Assembly: GCA_001414485.1 (NCBI GenBank)
Contig: LLEY01000087.1
Coordinates: forward strand, 124,001-188,000
Direction of reading: 5' to 3'
Length of the DNA stretch: 64,000 nt
Origin: Calycina herbarum
Taxonomy: Eukaryota > Ascomycota > Leotiomycetes > Helotiales > Pezizellaceae
This document shows positions 33,752-45,900 of the stretch, piece after piece (the stretch's first letter is position 1; the number at the start of each line of letters is the position of its first letter). A program made the translations under genes and the position numbers. The notes beneath the pieces were generated by a model. It saw only the letters and a list, made by a program, of their open reading frames with translations, searched no databases and had not been told where the DNA came from.

Positions 33752-34534
33752 ATGATCACACGGTTACCAGCCGAGTTACGCAATAAGATATACAAATACT
33801 GCGTTGCGGATACCTCATTACCTCCTCCTTGTCACTGTCACAGAAGAGTTTTCTGTGGTTCAGCCCATATATTATGGCATGAGCATACTTGGAGCAATAA
33901 AGATGTCCAGAAACTTCCTCTCCTTCTAGTCAACAAGCAAATCAACAGAGAAATTCTTGGCCTCATTCATTCGAACCCTAGCATCGCATGGCCACAAGAC
34001 GAAGAGTGCCAAAAACATACCGAGCGGGTGACTCTTCCGATACATTACCAGAAATCGGGCTGCAAAGCTTGGTATGATTTGACGATCGACTGTCACAACA
34101 AATCTTCTCGAGCTCCGAGTACGATTCAGAAACTTGTCAGCTATTTGTCGACGTTCAAATCTTTGTCGGAAGTCGAAGTTGTCCTTCATCTTCCACCAAG
34201 CGTCGCGTGGGAAGTACCCGAAAACCACGATCTCGCTCGATTATTGCCGCTCCTTGATCTTGCCGGGGTACAGACGAAAGTTCGGATCGAGGTGCAGGTG
34301 GATTGTGAGGAGTTGGATCGACGTCATGAAGAGTTCAATGCTCCATATACTAGCGGAAGCCAACCTGTTTTCTGGAGTCATACCAAGAAAATAATGGGCA
34401 GGTGGATAAGTGCTTGGGAGGAGTGTCAAAGGAGTAATGGACGGACAATTTCTGCGAAGGACCTGAGTTGTGCGGATTTGGTTGAGTTTCGTGATTTTCA
34501 GAGGCAGATTGTTGTTGTTACTGTGTTTGATTGA
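33752..34534 (+). CDS. F-box/2EXR-like domain protein
   Basis: Single exon, 260 residues. Begins M-I-T-R-L-P-A-E-L-R-N-K-I-Y-K-Y-C, the hallmark of the large fungal family with an F-box-like/2EXR N terminus, followed about 55 residues later by L-P-L-L-L-V-N-K-Q-I-N-R-E-I-L-G-L. The rest is unassigned, ending with I-V-V-V-T-V-F-D. F-box proteins usually recruit targets to SCF ubiquitin ligases; 2EXR members are mostly uncharacterised, so function is not assigned. The open frame extends to 33503 but without any ATG before 33752, and the family starts exactly here. No signal peptide. Confidence 0.8.
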   Translation: MITRLPAELRNKIYKYCVADTSLPPPCHCHRRVFCGSAHILWHEHTWSNKDVQKLPLLLVNKQINREILGLIHSNPSIAWPQDEECQKHTERVTLPIHYQKSGCKAWYDLTIDCHNKSSRAPSTIQKLVSYLSTFKSLSEVEVVLHLPPSVAWEVPENHDLARLLPLLDLAGVQTKVRIEVQVDCEELDRRHEEFNAPYTSGSQPVFWSHTKKIMGRWISAWEECQRSNGRTISAKDLSCADLVEFRDFQRQIVVVTVFD

Positions 34535-35439
34535 CCCTCGGGGATGTATGAAAACAGAGGGTAGCTTGGTACGAAAAATGAGGTTTCTTCTGAGAACACC
34601 TGCTGTATCGTTCTAGGATAGCCTGAAGTAATGTTCGAGAAGTTTAGAGTAATCAATACATTGCCTTTTCCAATATCCTAAACCTTCTTAGATCATAGTT
34701 GTTGCTATCCGAAGTAATGGGGGAAGCGGTGTTTTCGGAACAACATATTACGGAACTCTCTCAAAAGTTTTCTCAAACAAGAGGGAAAGTTGTACACGGT
34801 CAGAAATTCGGAGCTTGGCAGTAACTTCTATGAATTATGGATATTCACCTGCTGCTGGATAGCAATCCCATACCTCTTCTCACCCTTGCTACCATTTCCA
34901 AGTCGTCAGTTTACAAACGCTCCTCTGTTTTCTCAATAAACCAGTTCTCATCTCACATATAGATATTTTCCTCGGCTCTTAATTTTTGAATTTGTACTCA
35001 AACGCATGACGATTGTTGACTCCGTCACATTCCTTCGGCGGGTGGCCGTGTTGGGGCTAACTAGAAAGACCCCCCCCCTACCATGATCTCGGCTGTTTTC
35101 TTTGCACTTTCGTTCTCTTGTTTCAAAGAGTGCATGTCTTGGTGATTCATTTAGGGTGATGAAAAAGGAATTGACATCGGGGAAAGTTTCGAGGATAGAT
35201 AATACTATGCTATTTAGTTATATCCGAGTAACGTCAAAAGGATCCAATGTATTCTCTTAAACAAACTCTACATATGGCCCATGGTCCGATCGGTTGCCTC
35301 GTAGATTTCCTTGGTGCTTTGTCCGAAAACAGCGGGTCCATTCTTCTCCGGAAGGCAACACGAGCTGCGAGCTGAGGGTAGATTCAGTGATTATTGTAAT
35401 GCTTTAAATATCGTGCTTGGGAATCGCCTTGAGCTTTTG

Positions 35440-37330
35440 TGAAGCTTAGGTTGCTCTTGAGTCCGTGTTTAATTTTTATGAACTGAATTTGGACCTTGAA
35501 ATAATAGGGGAAAGCGAAATTCTCTCGCTGGCCTTCCGACTATCAGGATGCGCAAAGTTACACCTTTACTTGGCTTTGGAAAGAATCTTGCTGCAAAGCA
35601 TACGAAGTAGCGAATCTCTATTTTCCATAAATTCACTGCCCCTTCACTTTACTTTCCAACCACTTGTAGCTTATTTATAATCAGGACTCGTGACACCCGC
35701 TTGGGAGTTAGCGAAGAACTTCTCAATGGTTCTTGTCTTTTCAAGCTGTTGTATTGGCCACACCGGTTCAAATCACCACTCCCTCAACCAAGGACTTTTC
35801 CCAAAGGCTTTCATATCCTTGCCTTCATTTCTCTTGCTCTAAAAAGTTACCTGAAAGAGAAATTTGGAATCGACAGTAGTGGAAATTTCAGAGGTAGATG
35901 TTAGTTGTAAGTTAGTTAGAAGTTCAGAGATGTATGTGCTGGAACTGTATAGTACCTCCACTGTAGACTTCTGGATGTCATTGATAAGTTTCCTTGTGTT
36001 GTCATGGCTAGAAATGGCATCCGTAGCAAAGCCCAGACAATGTGTTTCCTAGCTTAACGTTTATTGTTCTGGTTCTTTGGATTCACGCTAGTAGTATCTA
36101 TTAATAGTAGGAACCTTGCTTGGTAAGCACATGCATTCTTCTAAGTACACCTGCCATATTAGATATTGTTTGAGCAGAAATTTAAGCTTTTGTCTCTCCT
36201 AGATCTTCTAAAATAATTTTTGTAAGTTCTATGTTGTCTGAAGTGGTGTTGAAAGAGATATTGTTAGGAAAAAGTCGAGACGTCCCTTACTAATACTAGA
36301 ACTCTCTCTCCTCGTGATTTCCAAATGGAGGTTTCCAGTCAATAATAATTCGGGATTTGGCCATCGTTATCTAAGAGGTACAGAATCTCTCATATATCTC
36401 TCACAACACTGCCTTCAGCTGGAAGAAGCGTGAGTTGTATCTCTATCTCTACCTTTTCGTTGGGTCGGACTTTCAAAGGAAGCTAGGTATACTTCAGAGT
36501 GAAACTAGTCTAATGAAAAGAAGAGAAAGGTAAATTAGTCCTGGCCTCAATCTACAGCGAGGGGAGTGTGTCTATAGAAACTTCCCGGCTCCATACCACG
36601 GTATTCTTTTACGCCACTCATTCTAAGTAAGAATAGCGTATGTTCAAGTAATTCATCCCTGATTCAGAGGAAGAATCGACAGCAGAGAAAGATTCGAGGG
36701 CAGGATATTCGGGGGTAGATGGAAGTTCAGATATTGAGTAGAATCGTAAGTACATGCTCTCGCTGTTGATCATCCACTCGGTAGAGGGAGTCTGGTGACT
36801 GGATTGTTGTTCCTGGTATTGGTATTTTATTTAATTTCTAATAAATCTTCAGTTGCTTTTGAGTCCATGTTAAGGTTGTACAAAACGGAACTAGAAGTTC
36901 TGTCTCTAGCCTTTTGACCAAAACAAGCCGTAGAGTTACACTGTCACTTTTCACTAGAAACAACCTTAATACCTCGCTACAAAGCATATGAGATAGCCGA
37001 ATATCTCATATTTTATGATCTCAGGGCTTTTTTGGCTTTCCTACCTGAAGTACCCCCTTTTAAATCACGTATAAGACCTTCTACTTCCGAAACCGATAAC
37101 CTCTTAAACAAAAGTTCCATCTTTTTGCATGCCGTGGTGTTTTTGCAAGTTGAGAAGCTTTGCTACGCCTATTTCTACCACCATTTCCTCAACCAATGAA
37201 ATTTTATGACCTCGCATTATTTGGAACCGATGTCTCGTTCTAGAAATTTATCCGAAAAGGAAATATGGAAACGGTAGTAGTAGATGGTATCTCGGGGGTA
37301 GATAATAGGGTGTAAGTCTTTTGTTCGGGT
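35440..37330 (+). repeat. Diverged direct duplication, period about 1.39 kb
   Basis: 35,440-35,960 aligns by eye with 36,840-37,330 in the same order: TTGCT(C/T)TTGAGTCC(G/A)TGTT, AGTTACAC-T-T-ACTT, CAAAGCATA(C/T)GA, CCTCAACCAA, and GGAA(A)T(C/G)GACAGTAGT-GG versus GGAAACGGTAGTAGT. Further partial copies: 36,670-36,760 (AGAATCGACAGCAGAGAAAG) and 37,655-37,750 (TCCATAAATTCACTGCTCC, matching 35,624). No coding frame is shared. Confidence 0.55.
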
Positions 37331-40300
37331 TATTAATTACTTCGCGCTCAATGTCATGACAAGTTTAACCTGGTGTAGGGGTTGGTTATCATCGTTGTAT
37401 GGTACTGGCTGGGGTACTTTAAAAGGATAACTTAGAAACCTCCACGGTCTGGGTGAGGGGTTTGGAGGTCGCGAAGTGGGGGTAGTAGAAGATGGATACA
37501 GAATGATATGATACAATATAAGCAGATAATCGAGATTCACTCCAGTGACTATGAAGGAGCACCCACAGAGTAATTGCTTAACGTCTTGTATTAAAAAAAT
37601 TGACCTGACATATAACCTTTAAATCTATCTACTTACATACCACTACTTTCCTTCATTTCCATAAATTCACTGCTCCTTTACTTCAACTTCCCACCAATCG
37701 ACTTCTATCATTAATAAAGGACTCAACACTCCCTATGGGTGAGAACCAAATATTGACAACACATTGCCTCCACTTGGTTGCCTCTTGTGGCTGCTGGACT
37801 ATCACCATGCCATCTATTCAAATTACTCCTTCTCACCCCAAGATGAATTTCAATACGCTCTCATTATGTTGCTCAAGTTCTAGGAATTGCTGCAAAATAT
37901 GAATTAGCTCTTGACGGCAAAGTAACTTGTGAACGCAGATTTTACTTCGAGGTTAGATGAAAGTTGCAATTATACTGTTCAGATAAAAAATTGCTTCACG
38001 CTTCTTTCATGAAAATTTGACTTTTAACTTGGTGATGCCGCCTTTCCTTTGAAATTTTCCCTCTTCAATTGTTCTCTTCCTCCAAGCGAAACATTTATGC
38101 TGTGCTACCTTCCATTTTCGAATCACTTATTTGCCAGTACCTGTCTTACGGTTGATGGTATCCATATACTTCAAAAGAGTAAAGATAACTCTCAAGTCTG
38201 TTGCTTATCTTCTCGATATAGTCTATGGTCGGTGAAGTTTGATATAGAGAGGAGAAAATATAGGCCAAAAATGAAGCTTTGGCCTTCAGGTTTCCTTTAA
38301 CCAAGTCTAAATCTAGATGAAATGTCCCTCACGAATTTAAAGTATACTTTCCCCAAACAAAACCATCTGCCCACAGATACGATGCCGGCGTCGTTTCCTA
38401 GCTTGGTGAATCTCTTAGTCTGTGCAAGCGTAATACGCCTTTTTACTTGTGCTCTCCTTGTCCTTTCTATTGGAGGCTTATTGCTAGCCGAAAGAGAGGT
38501 AAATATTCGACAGCAGAAATGTTCTCGAAAGTGTATATTATTCCGACACTGGATCAACAGTTCATTTTGGAAGTTGGTAGACTGGGTACCTTTCATGTAA
38601 CTCACAAGCTTTTTCTATGTTTTTTGCTTCTTCCAGAGACCATTGAGAGCGTTGTTTAGAAGCCCGTGTATTGCTTGGAATGGAGCAGCAATTGACTTTG
38701 TCCGCCGGATTGATTTTTTGCGGTACAATACTTCTCAGACTTCAGATTTGCATCTATAGGAGTAGAGAATCATGTTCGTCTGGTTCAGTTCCCTGCTTTC
38801 TCAAGCTCTCTCTTACGCTCTGCAGAGGTGAGCCTTGAAGTTTCCCACCTAGTTATCAATATACCAGGTAAATTATCCGAGGATACATATCTCTCATGCA
38901 TTTACTGGACTTGAACTCACTACTGAGCCTCATCCTTTTGTAGATAAAATAATAATACACAAATAATAAGGCCACGCTAAAGTGCTTTCGCACATCGGTC
39001 TCCCCCTCAACTTGTTGCGAAACTCCACAACGTCCCTCAAATAGCAAAATTAAACATTTTAGTATGCATGCTGCGTTGTAAGATAGCTTCACTTAGTACT
39101 TATTACTCTTTCATCCTTACCTAGTATGTTCCACCTTGAGTTCTTATCTGAACTATGAAGTATTGTCAAATCAACATCTGCTGTCAATTACCTAGCGAGT
39201 TCAGATTGATATTTCGAAAATAAAAACAACTCATTCACCCACCCGAGCCGGCGTTTTAAGAGAAGGTAGTGAACGATTCTATTCCGAAGTACCTAAAAGG
39301 TCTAAAGACGCACGATGGGCCAGCATGAGTACATGTAGTACTGCAGGTCATTAAAAGAATTAAGGTCAGCTATAAATACAATCTCACATGCTGAGAGGTT
39401 GGAGTAGATTGATATGATTAATTTGATAGGTAGCTGATTTCTTCATCATTATCTTCCATGTATATTCACTCTTGAAACTCGCCTTCCATGTATATTGACT
39501 CCCACGATACTGCACCAAATGGTTGTCTCAAATCTTCTACCCGATCCAACAACCCTGTTGAACTGAACAAACAATTTTTTTTTCTATAGTATCATGACAG
39601 CATATGAAGTTAGCGAGCGGGTAGTTGTTTTACTTCTGCTAGGCTTGATTCTCACTCGGCGATTTTACCTTGGGACTTCATCTGAAATATTCTGTTCTGT
39701 CGAAGTAATTTATGTTGTCGATACTTTTGCAAGTTCAGATAAAAATATCTTTAACAGTCTTTTGCACTCTTTTATGTAGTCAGACCAAAACAAAGGTTCA
39801 CATTTGGGAAACAGTCATTTATGTTTTTTTTGGATGTCTCCATTGAATGGCGCATCTGTTGTCCAATCCAATGTTAGGTTGGTGATATTTTCTAAAGTAG
39901 TGGGTGACTTTACAATCTCTCCTGTACTACCCTCATGACGGCTCGTTTGTTAACTACAGCTTAATAGGTAGGTCGTCGAGGTGCTTTTATTTCAAAAAGC
40001 GAATCCTTTTAAGTTGACTTTCAAGGAATCTGCAAACTAAAATCCAGAAAGAAAAGTAATGATTAAGATCGAAAATTGCTAAGGTCTTACCTCTGACTTT
40101 ACCTTGGAGTCCGAGTAGCTTTATATGACCTTGTTAAGAAATACTTATAAGATTAAATGGTTTCTACCTCTGGGATAATCAAATTCAAGCCAATCTGACG
40201 ATCGTGTGCCGGGATGAGGCTATGGGGCTTAAAAAGACCAGGAGTTGGGAGGGGTTGAAGCAGTGAAGAGTTTTATTTATTTAACTTCTCGGGAAGTCGA

Positions 40301-40468
40301 TTTCGGTCCTCCGACCGGGCCAAATCCAAGAAAATTGGGTTTCAATTCCTAAAAGAAAGCTATTGATGGTAGGTCTTATCGTGGTGTGTCTATGGCTAAG
40401 TGAATGCGGACTCCTTTTTGCGCTCGCTTAATTTGACAACATCAGAAAGAAATGTTCCAGGCGCCATT

Positions 40469-40642
40469 CGCCTGTAATGCCCTGAAGTCTGCTGACTTGC
40501 CACCCTCCCTGTAGAAGACGTTCATGCCCTGGCGCTTTAGGGCTGACGAGCCTGTAGGAAGACGACTAGCTTCTATACAGGGAAGGTTCATTAAAAATAC
40601 AGCGCTCATCCCTGATTATGACTTCAGGGCATCTTACAAGGC
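40469..40642. repeat. Nested inverted repeat, possible MITE
   Basis: Outer arms CGCCTGTAATGCCCTGAAGTC (40469-40489) and the inverse at 40620-40642; inner arms 40501-40517 and 40570-40586 (CCCTCCCTGTAGAAG / CTTCTATACAGGGAAGG). The region to the right (40,716-40,890) has short tandem words CGAGCATTTATTT and TTCCGAGGAGTTTT. No TSD identified. Confidence 0.45.
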
Positions 40643-40900
40643 ATTTCAGGCTCTGAATCGCCAATTCGTTCTTGTAAGCTTGATGATTTGTTCGAGTGAA
40701 CCAGCTAGAAGTCCGAGCATTTATTTTCGAGCATTTATTTCCCGAGCCACATATTTCCGAGGCGAATATAAACCAGAGAGATTATGAAAAGTGGTAAGTC
40801 CGAGAAAACCCCTGAGGAATGTATCCGACATATAACTCTAGAATAATTCCGAGGAGTTTTTTCCGAGGAGTTTTCTTTTTTAAGAAATAAATAATTCCAG

Positions 40901-41451
40901 AATAAAGCCACCACAAGCATATCAATTTAACTGAACTCCGACTCTTACGAGAGCTAGATTGTAACGTTGCGACCAGCTCTCCTAAGGGCTATATAACTCG
41001 TTTAATCGTTATAACCACTTTTTAACTTTATTAGCTTTATATACGTCGCGACTAACATGTTAGTAATAGCCTTTAAGAGCTTTTATAACTTAGAAACGAG
41101 ATAACCTAGAAACGTATATAGTTAGAAAAAATATTATAATTACTTAGCTTACTAAGAATAAATAGAGAAAAGAGAATTAAAGACTAAGAAGTTTTAGTCT
41201 ATTATAGACTAAATATATAAAATATATATATAATGTGACAGCTCTGTCACGTGGCTGGAGGTCACGTGGGCGGTGCTGCTTACACCAGGATTCCTAACAG
41301 TAGTAGAATAGCGAATTGGTCTGTCGATCAATTCTTGTGCCTTTTTAGGCCCGCTGGCGCAGTGGTAAAAGCTATTTATACGACGCCCGTTACATATAAG
41401 CTATTTAATAAGAGACTTTTAGTCTATTAGAAACTAAAAGTATTAAAGATA
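40901..41451. other. Boundary into the right RIP block, with a tRNA-like 5' half
   Basis: Composition changes to AT-rich within about 50 bases near 40,950. At 41,350-41,372 the word GCTGGCGCAGTGGTAA matches an RNA polymerase III A box (TGGCNNAGTGG), as in the D-arm of a tRNA; no B box (GGTTCGANTCC) follows before the pogo element, so this is not a complete tRNA. Palindromes such as AGTCTATTATAGACT near 41,200 are present. Confidence 0.35.
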
Positions 41452-41861
41452 ACGTGGTATACCAGGACCTCGTGATTATCAGGACCTCGTGATTATCAGG
41501 ACCTCGTGAATTTTTTCCTACCCCACCACTTTAAAATATAATAAAACTACTACAACATATTAAATTAATTAAAACTACTCGGAATCTGATGAACTAGATG
41601 TATCTATAACTTCTTGACACGTCCGCGTATTATGACTAGTTTTTCTATAAGTGCTACAACGTCGCTAAGTCGTTTGTCCTTCATCTTCTCCACCCTCCCT
41701 AGAGCGCTTGTTGCGTCGAACCTGCTCCTCTGTATTCTTCTGGGCTAATCCGTCCTATGCATCCTCTATAGTAAGTGCACCTCCTTCTTAGACACGGGTA
41801 TTTTTAGCCCTCCGGCGTTTGCTAAGGGCTTTATTTGCTGTTCGAAGTATACGGACCTCGG

Positions 41862-42317
41862 TGTAACGAAACTCAAACGAACTAAACAAAGATGACTAAG
41901 TCTCGAAGGTTGGTATGTAGGTAAGAAGTACAGATGCGCCGAGTTGTTCACTTAGAAGTGAACTCGTTACTTATATTAAAGATGTTAAATAAGATAATAA
42001 GATTAATAACTAAAGTTGAGTACGAAGCTCTTATCTAATAGTAGAAGTGCTAGTCTTATATAGATCCTTCGTTTATATTAGAGTCCTACTTAGCAGGAGT
42101 CTCGAAGATAGAGTCTGACTCTATTTCTAAGGCTCTTTAAAACTAGACTCTATTACCTAACTGCTCCTAACCGAGTCACGTAATATAACTATAATAAGAT
42201 CCCTAGGATTATATATCTATTTAATCCCTTCTTTCTTTTAGGGTTATAATAGTATTTGTTCTATTAAAGCGCTACCTAGACTTTATTTATTTACGTACTA
42301 ATATATAATTTATAATA
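41862..42317 (-). repeat. 3' LTR of Gypsy family A copy 2
   Basis: 456 bp; on the minus strand it ends GAGTTTCGTTACA, the only copy here retaining the unmutated CA end. Start RIP-changed to TATTAT. Confidence 0.85.
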
Positions 42318-42492
42318 CTATCCCCTTCTTAGCCTAGTATGTCTCTACGCTAGAATATAACTTTAAAATTCGTTATTAGAAAGATATTATCCTTTCTTTA
42401 TATATAAATATATTCTTCTCTTATATTAAACGAAAAGAGCGTTTAGCTCTTACTATATAAATCGAATCTATGTAATATCTAGTAGAGACTTA

Positions 42493-42940
42493 TATTACAA
42501 ATCACGTTATATATAATAAGTAGTTTAGACGGCGCTCTAATAGAATAAGATACGATATTCAGGAAATAGAAGGTAATACAGGAGGGAATTAGTAATATAA
42601 AGGTAATTAGGTATTCTAGGATCTCACTATTAGATAACCGTTAGTAAGTTATATAATAGATCCTCTTAGATCCCTTAAAGGATCTAAAGAGATCTAGGGA
42701 TCTAGGCTTATATAAGGATCTAGGTAGTATAGAAGATTCTATATATACTAGTATATCTGCTATTAAGATAGGAGCTTCGTACTTAACTTTAGTTATTAAT
42801 CTTATTATCTTATTTAATATCTTTAATATAAGTAACGAGTTTACTTCTAAGTAAACAACCTAGTATATCTATACTTCTTACTTATATACTAACTTTTAAG
42901 ACTTAGTTACTTTTATTTAGTTCGTTTAAGTTTTGTTATA
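42493..42940 (+). repeat. 5' LTR of Gypsy family A copy 3
   Basis: 448 bp, begins TATTACAAATCACG (from TGTTAC), ends GTTATA (from GTTACA). Confidence 0.88.
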
Positions 42941-45900
42941 CTTTAAGTACCTACTTAGAAGTTTAGTTACTATAGCCCTAGCAACCTCTATAGTAGCTAG
43001 CTCGAATGCTAGTCGAGTTAACGTTATAGGAACATCTAGAAGTACGACTAGAAGAACACCTACCGGTCTATAGTTAACTAGGAACGACGATAATATTAGT
43101 ATACTAGACGCTTCTAAGCTTTATAAAGTCGAAGTACTTAAATCTATTAAGGTTAAGATACTAGATACGTATTATAAGAAGCGAAAGGAACTCGACTTAT
43201 TCCTTTTCTAGATAGACATCTACTTTAACTTTAACTCTAATAAGTTCGAAGATAATTATAATTTATAAACTATCTTTACTATCTCCTATCTTAGGGGATT
43301 AGTATTAGAATAGGCCTAGCTATACTTAGAGGACTTCTTTAAGAATAAGAATAAAGATAGAAAGATAGAATTAACTAAGATTATATTTAAATCTTAGAAA
43401 GGATTTAAGATAACTATTAGAAAAGTTTTTAGAGACTTTGATACGATCTAAATAGCTATATATAAGCTTTTGGAATTATACTAGACTAGATTAGTAATAG
43501 ATTATATTAATGAATTTTAATATTATAGAATAAAGTTAGAATAAGATACGATCGCTCTTATAGAACTCTTTTATAAAGGATTAAAAATATATATCTATAA
43601 GGAAATAGCTAAGTAGAATATATAATTCTTAACTATTATAGGTATAATTAAGGAAGTCGTCTAGCTAGATAACCGCCTATATAAATTTAGAAAGAGTAAC
43701 CTTAGATATAGGGAAAAAAGTAAAGAGTTAGAGAAGTAGAAGCACTCTTACGCTAATAAACATAGTAAGAAGGTAAACGCTATATAGAAGAAAACCTTTC
43801 TAAAGAAAGAAGGACTTTCCTAGGAGAAGTGAAATCGTTAACGTAAGTAGAACTTATATTATAATTATAGCCTCCTAAGTTATAGAGTAAATAAGTATAG
43901 TAAGAAGAAAGACTTTAAGAGAAAGAAATAAATTAACACTACTATTTAATAATAAGTAGCCTTAACCGATTATATTAAACTTATAAATAAGGAGCTTAAA
44001 ATATAAGAATATAGAACCTAGATTAAAAATAACAAAGGAATTAGTAATATATAAGATACTAATAATAATAGGGATCTACTTCTTAAAGAATATTATAATA
44101 TATAATTAGTAATAGAGTCTAAGTAACCTCTTTAAGTAGAATACGAATTACTACTATCGACTAGTTCTTTAGAGACATCGGATTTATCCTCTAGTTTAGA
44201 AGAAGAAATAAGAAATAAAGACTCTAAAGTTAAAGAAACTTAAGCTTTCCTTAAAACCTTTAAATAAGGAAATTAATAAGTATATATTAATAATATAAAA
44301 CTAGACTTCTAGAGTCCTTATATAATATAAGGAGTTAACTTAACTATCTTAATAATATATATAGTTATAAGAAATAACCCTAAGATAATAACTTTAGTTA
44401 GCTTAATTACTAAGTAAGAAACTATTAAGGATAAAGAACCTATATATACCTAACTATAAGTCGAGGGATCTACTTATTCTAAGATTAGAGACGTATAGAA
44501 GATATACGATATTTTAGAGGAAACTAGTACGTAGACGTAGTAAGTCCTAACAGGATTTAAAAGACGAATTAAAACTCTATTTCGTAGAATAGTATCTAAA
44601 GACGTTAAACTAAAAGAATTTAAGTAATATATTATAGTTATATTAATTAGAAAAGATAGGCTAGTATTTAGAAAATATAACTTATAATAACTATTTAGTA
44701 TACTATTCTAGGAGTAAAGAGAGCTTAATATAACTAGATAGGCTAAAACAGAACTAGAAGAATTATACTACTTATTAATAAGAGAACTATAGTTTATAAA
44801 AATAGTTTAAGAAATAATAGTATAATAGATATAATATAAACTAAGTCCGACCTTAGACTAGTTATCGTAGAAACGGTTTAAAGGAATATTACTAGAACCT
44901 ATTAGAATAGTAGAATATTATTAGATATATAAAGTAGTATTATTAGATAAAGAAGGAGTAGTATTCTTTCCTTAGTCCTAGATTTAAGCTGTTAAAGAAA
45001 AGAATTTAAAAGACTATATATTTAAGGTTTACTATATAAAACTAGAAATAAGTATACTAGAGACTACTTTAGATTATCTATATATAGGAGAACTATAGTT
45101 TATAGAAGCTATTATAGAAACTAGTTACGAATAGATCTAATATAATTATAAACAATTACTTAAACGATTTATAAGAAGAATTCCTAGGATAATAAGAATC
45201 CTAGAATATAGATTAGTATATAAGGTAGTATATACTAATAAGAAAAGAGTAAGATTCTTTCTATAGTATAAGAACGAGGAAAGATAGAATTATAATTATA
45301 AAAATCGATCTTTTAAAGTCTAATATATTAAAGTAAAGTTAGATACTATATTAGAAGAAAGATAGTTAGTAATAACTATAGAAATAAAGGGAAAAAAGTT
45401 ATAAGTTATAATAGACTTAGGAGTAATAAATAACTTTATCTCTCTAATAGCTTAGAAGAAGCTAAACGTTCTAATTAAAGGAATAAGACTATATTAACTA
45501 GGAGTAGTCGATAAAATAGATATTATATATTAAAATAGAATTATTAATTAATAAACTATTCTAATAAAAATTAATATTAAAGGATACTACTTAGATATAT
45601 AATTTAATATTATTAAAATAAGAAGTAAGGAAGTAATATTTAGTATATTATAGATTTAAGAATATAATCTAGAAATTAACTAGAAAGTTAGAATAATAAC
45701 TTTTAGTTAATATAAATATAAGAGTTTATATTTATAACTTTAAGACTAGAACGAGGTTAGCGCTACCTCTTCTAATATACTAGGACACCTTGCTCAGAGT
45801 CCTCTACAGGTTAGTAAGAAAGCTGATAACGAAATACCTATATAATATAAAGAATTTAAAGCTTTATTCAAAAACCTAGAAGACTTACGAGCTTTGCTAG

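Larger units (their letters stand above)
34535..40900. other. 6.4-kb gene-poor region with diverged duplications
   Basis: Composition is ordinary (CpA and TpG present), unlike the flanking RIP blocks, but no ORF shows a recognisable domain. ORFs of 60-100 codons exist (e.g. 38,322-38,600 plus with one hydrophobic segment) and are not supported. The region carries the direct duplications listed separately, a short 30-bp tandem at 39,454-39,510 (CTTCCATGTATATT-CACT unit) and the inverted repeat at 40,469-40,642. Confidence 0.55.

Noticed and set aside
38322..38600. Plus ORF of 92 codons with one hydrophobic segment
   Set aside because: Overlaps an equally long antisense ORF in a region of diverged repeats; no family features.
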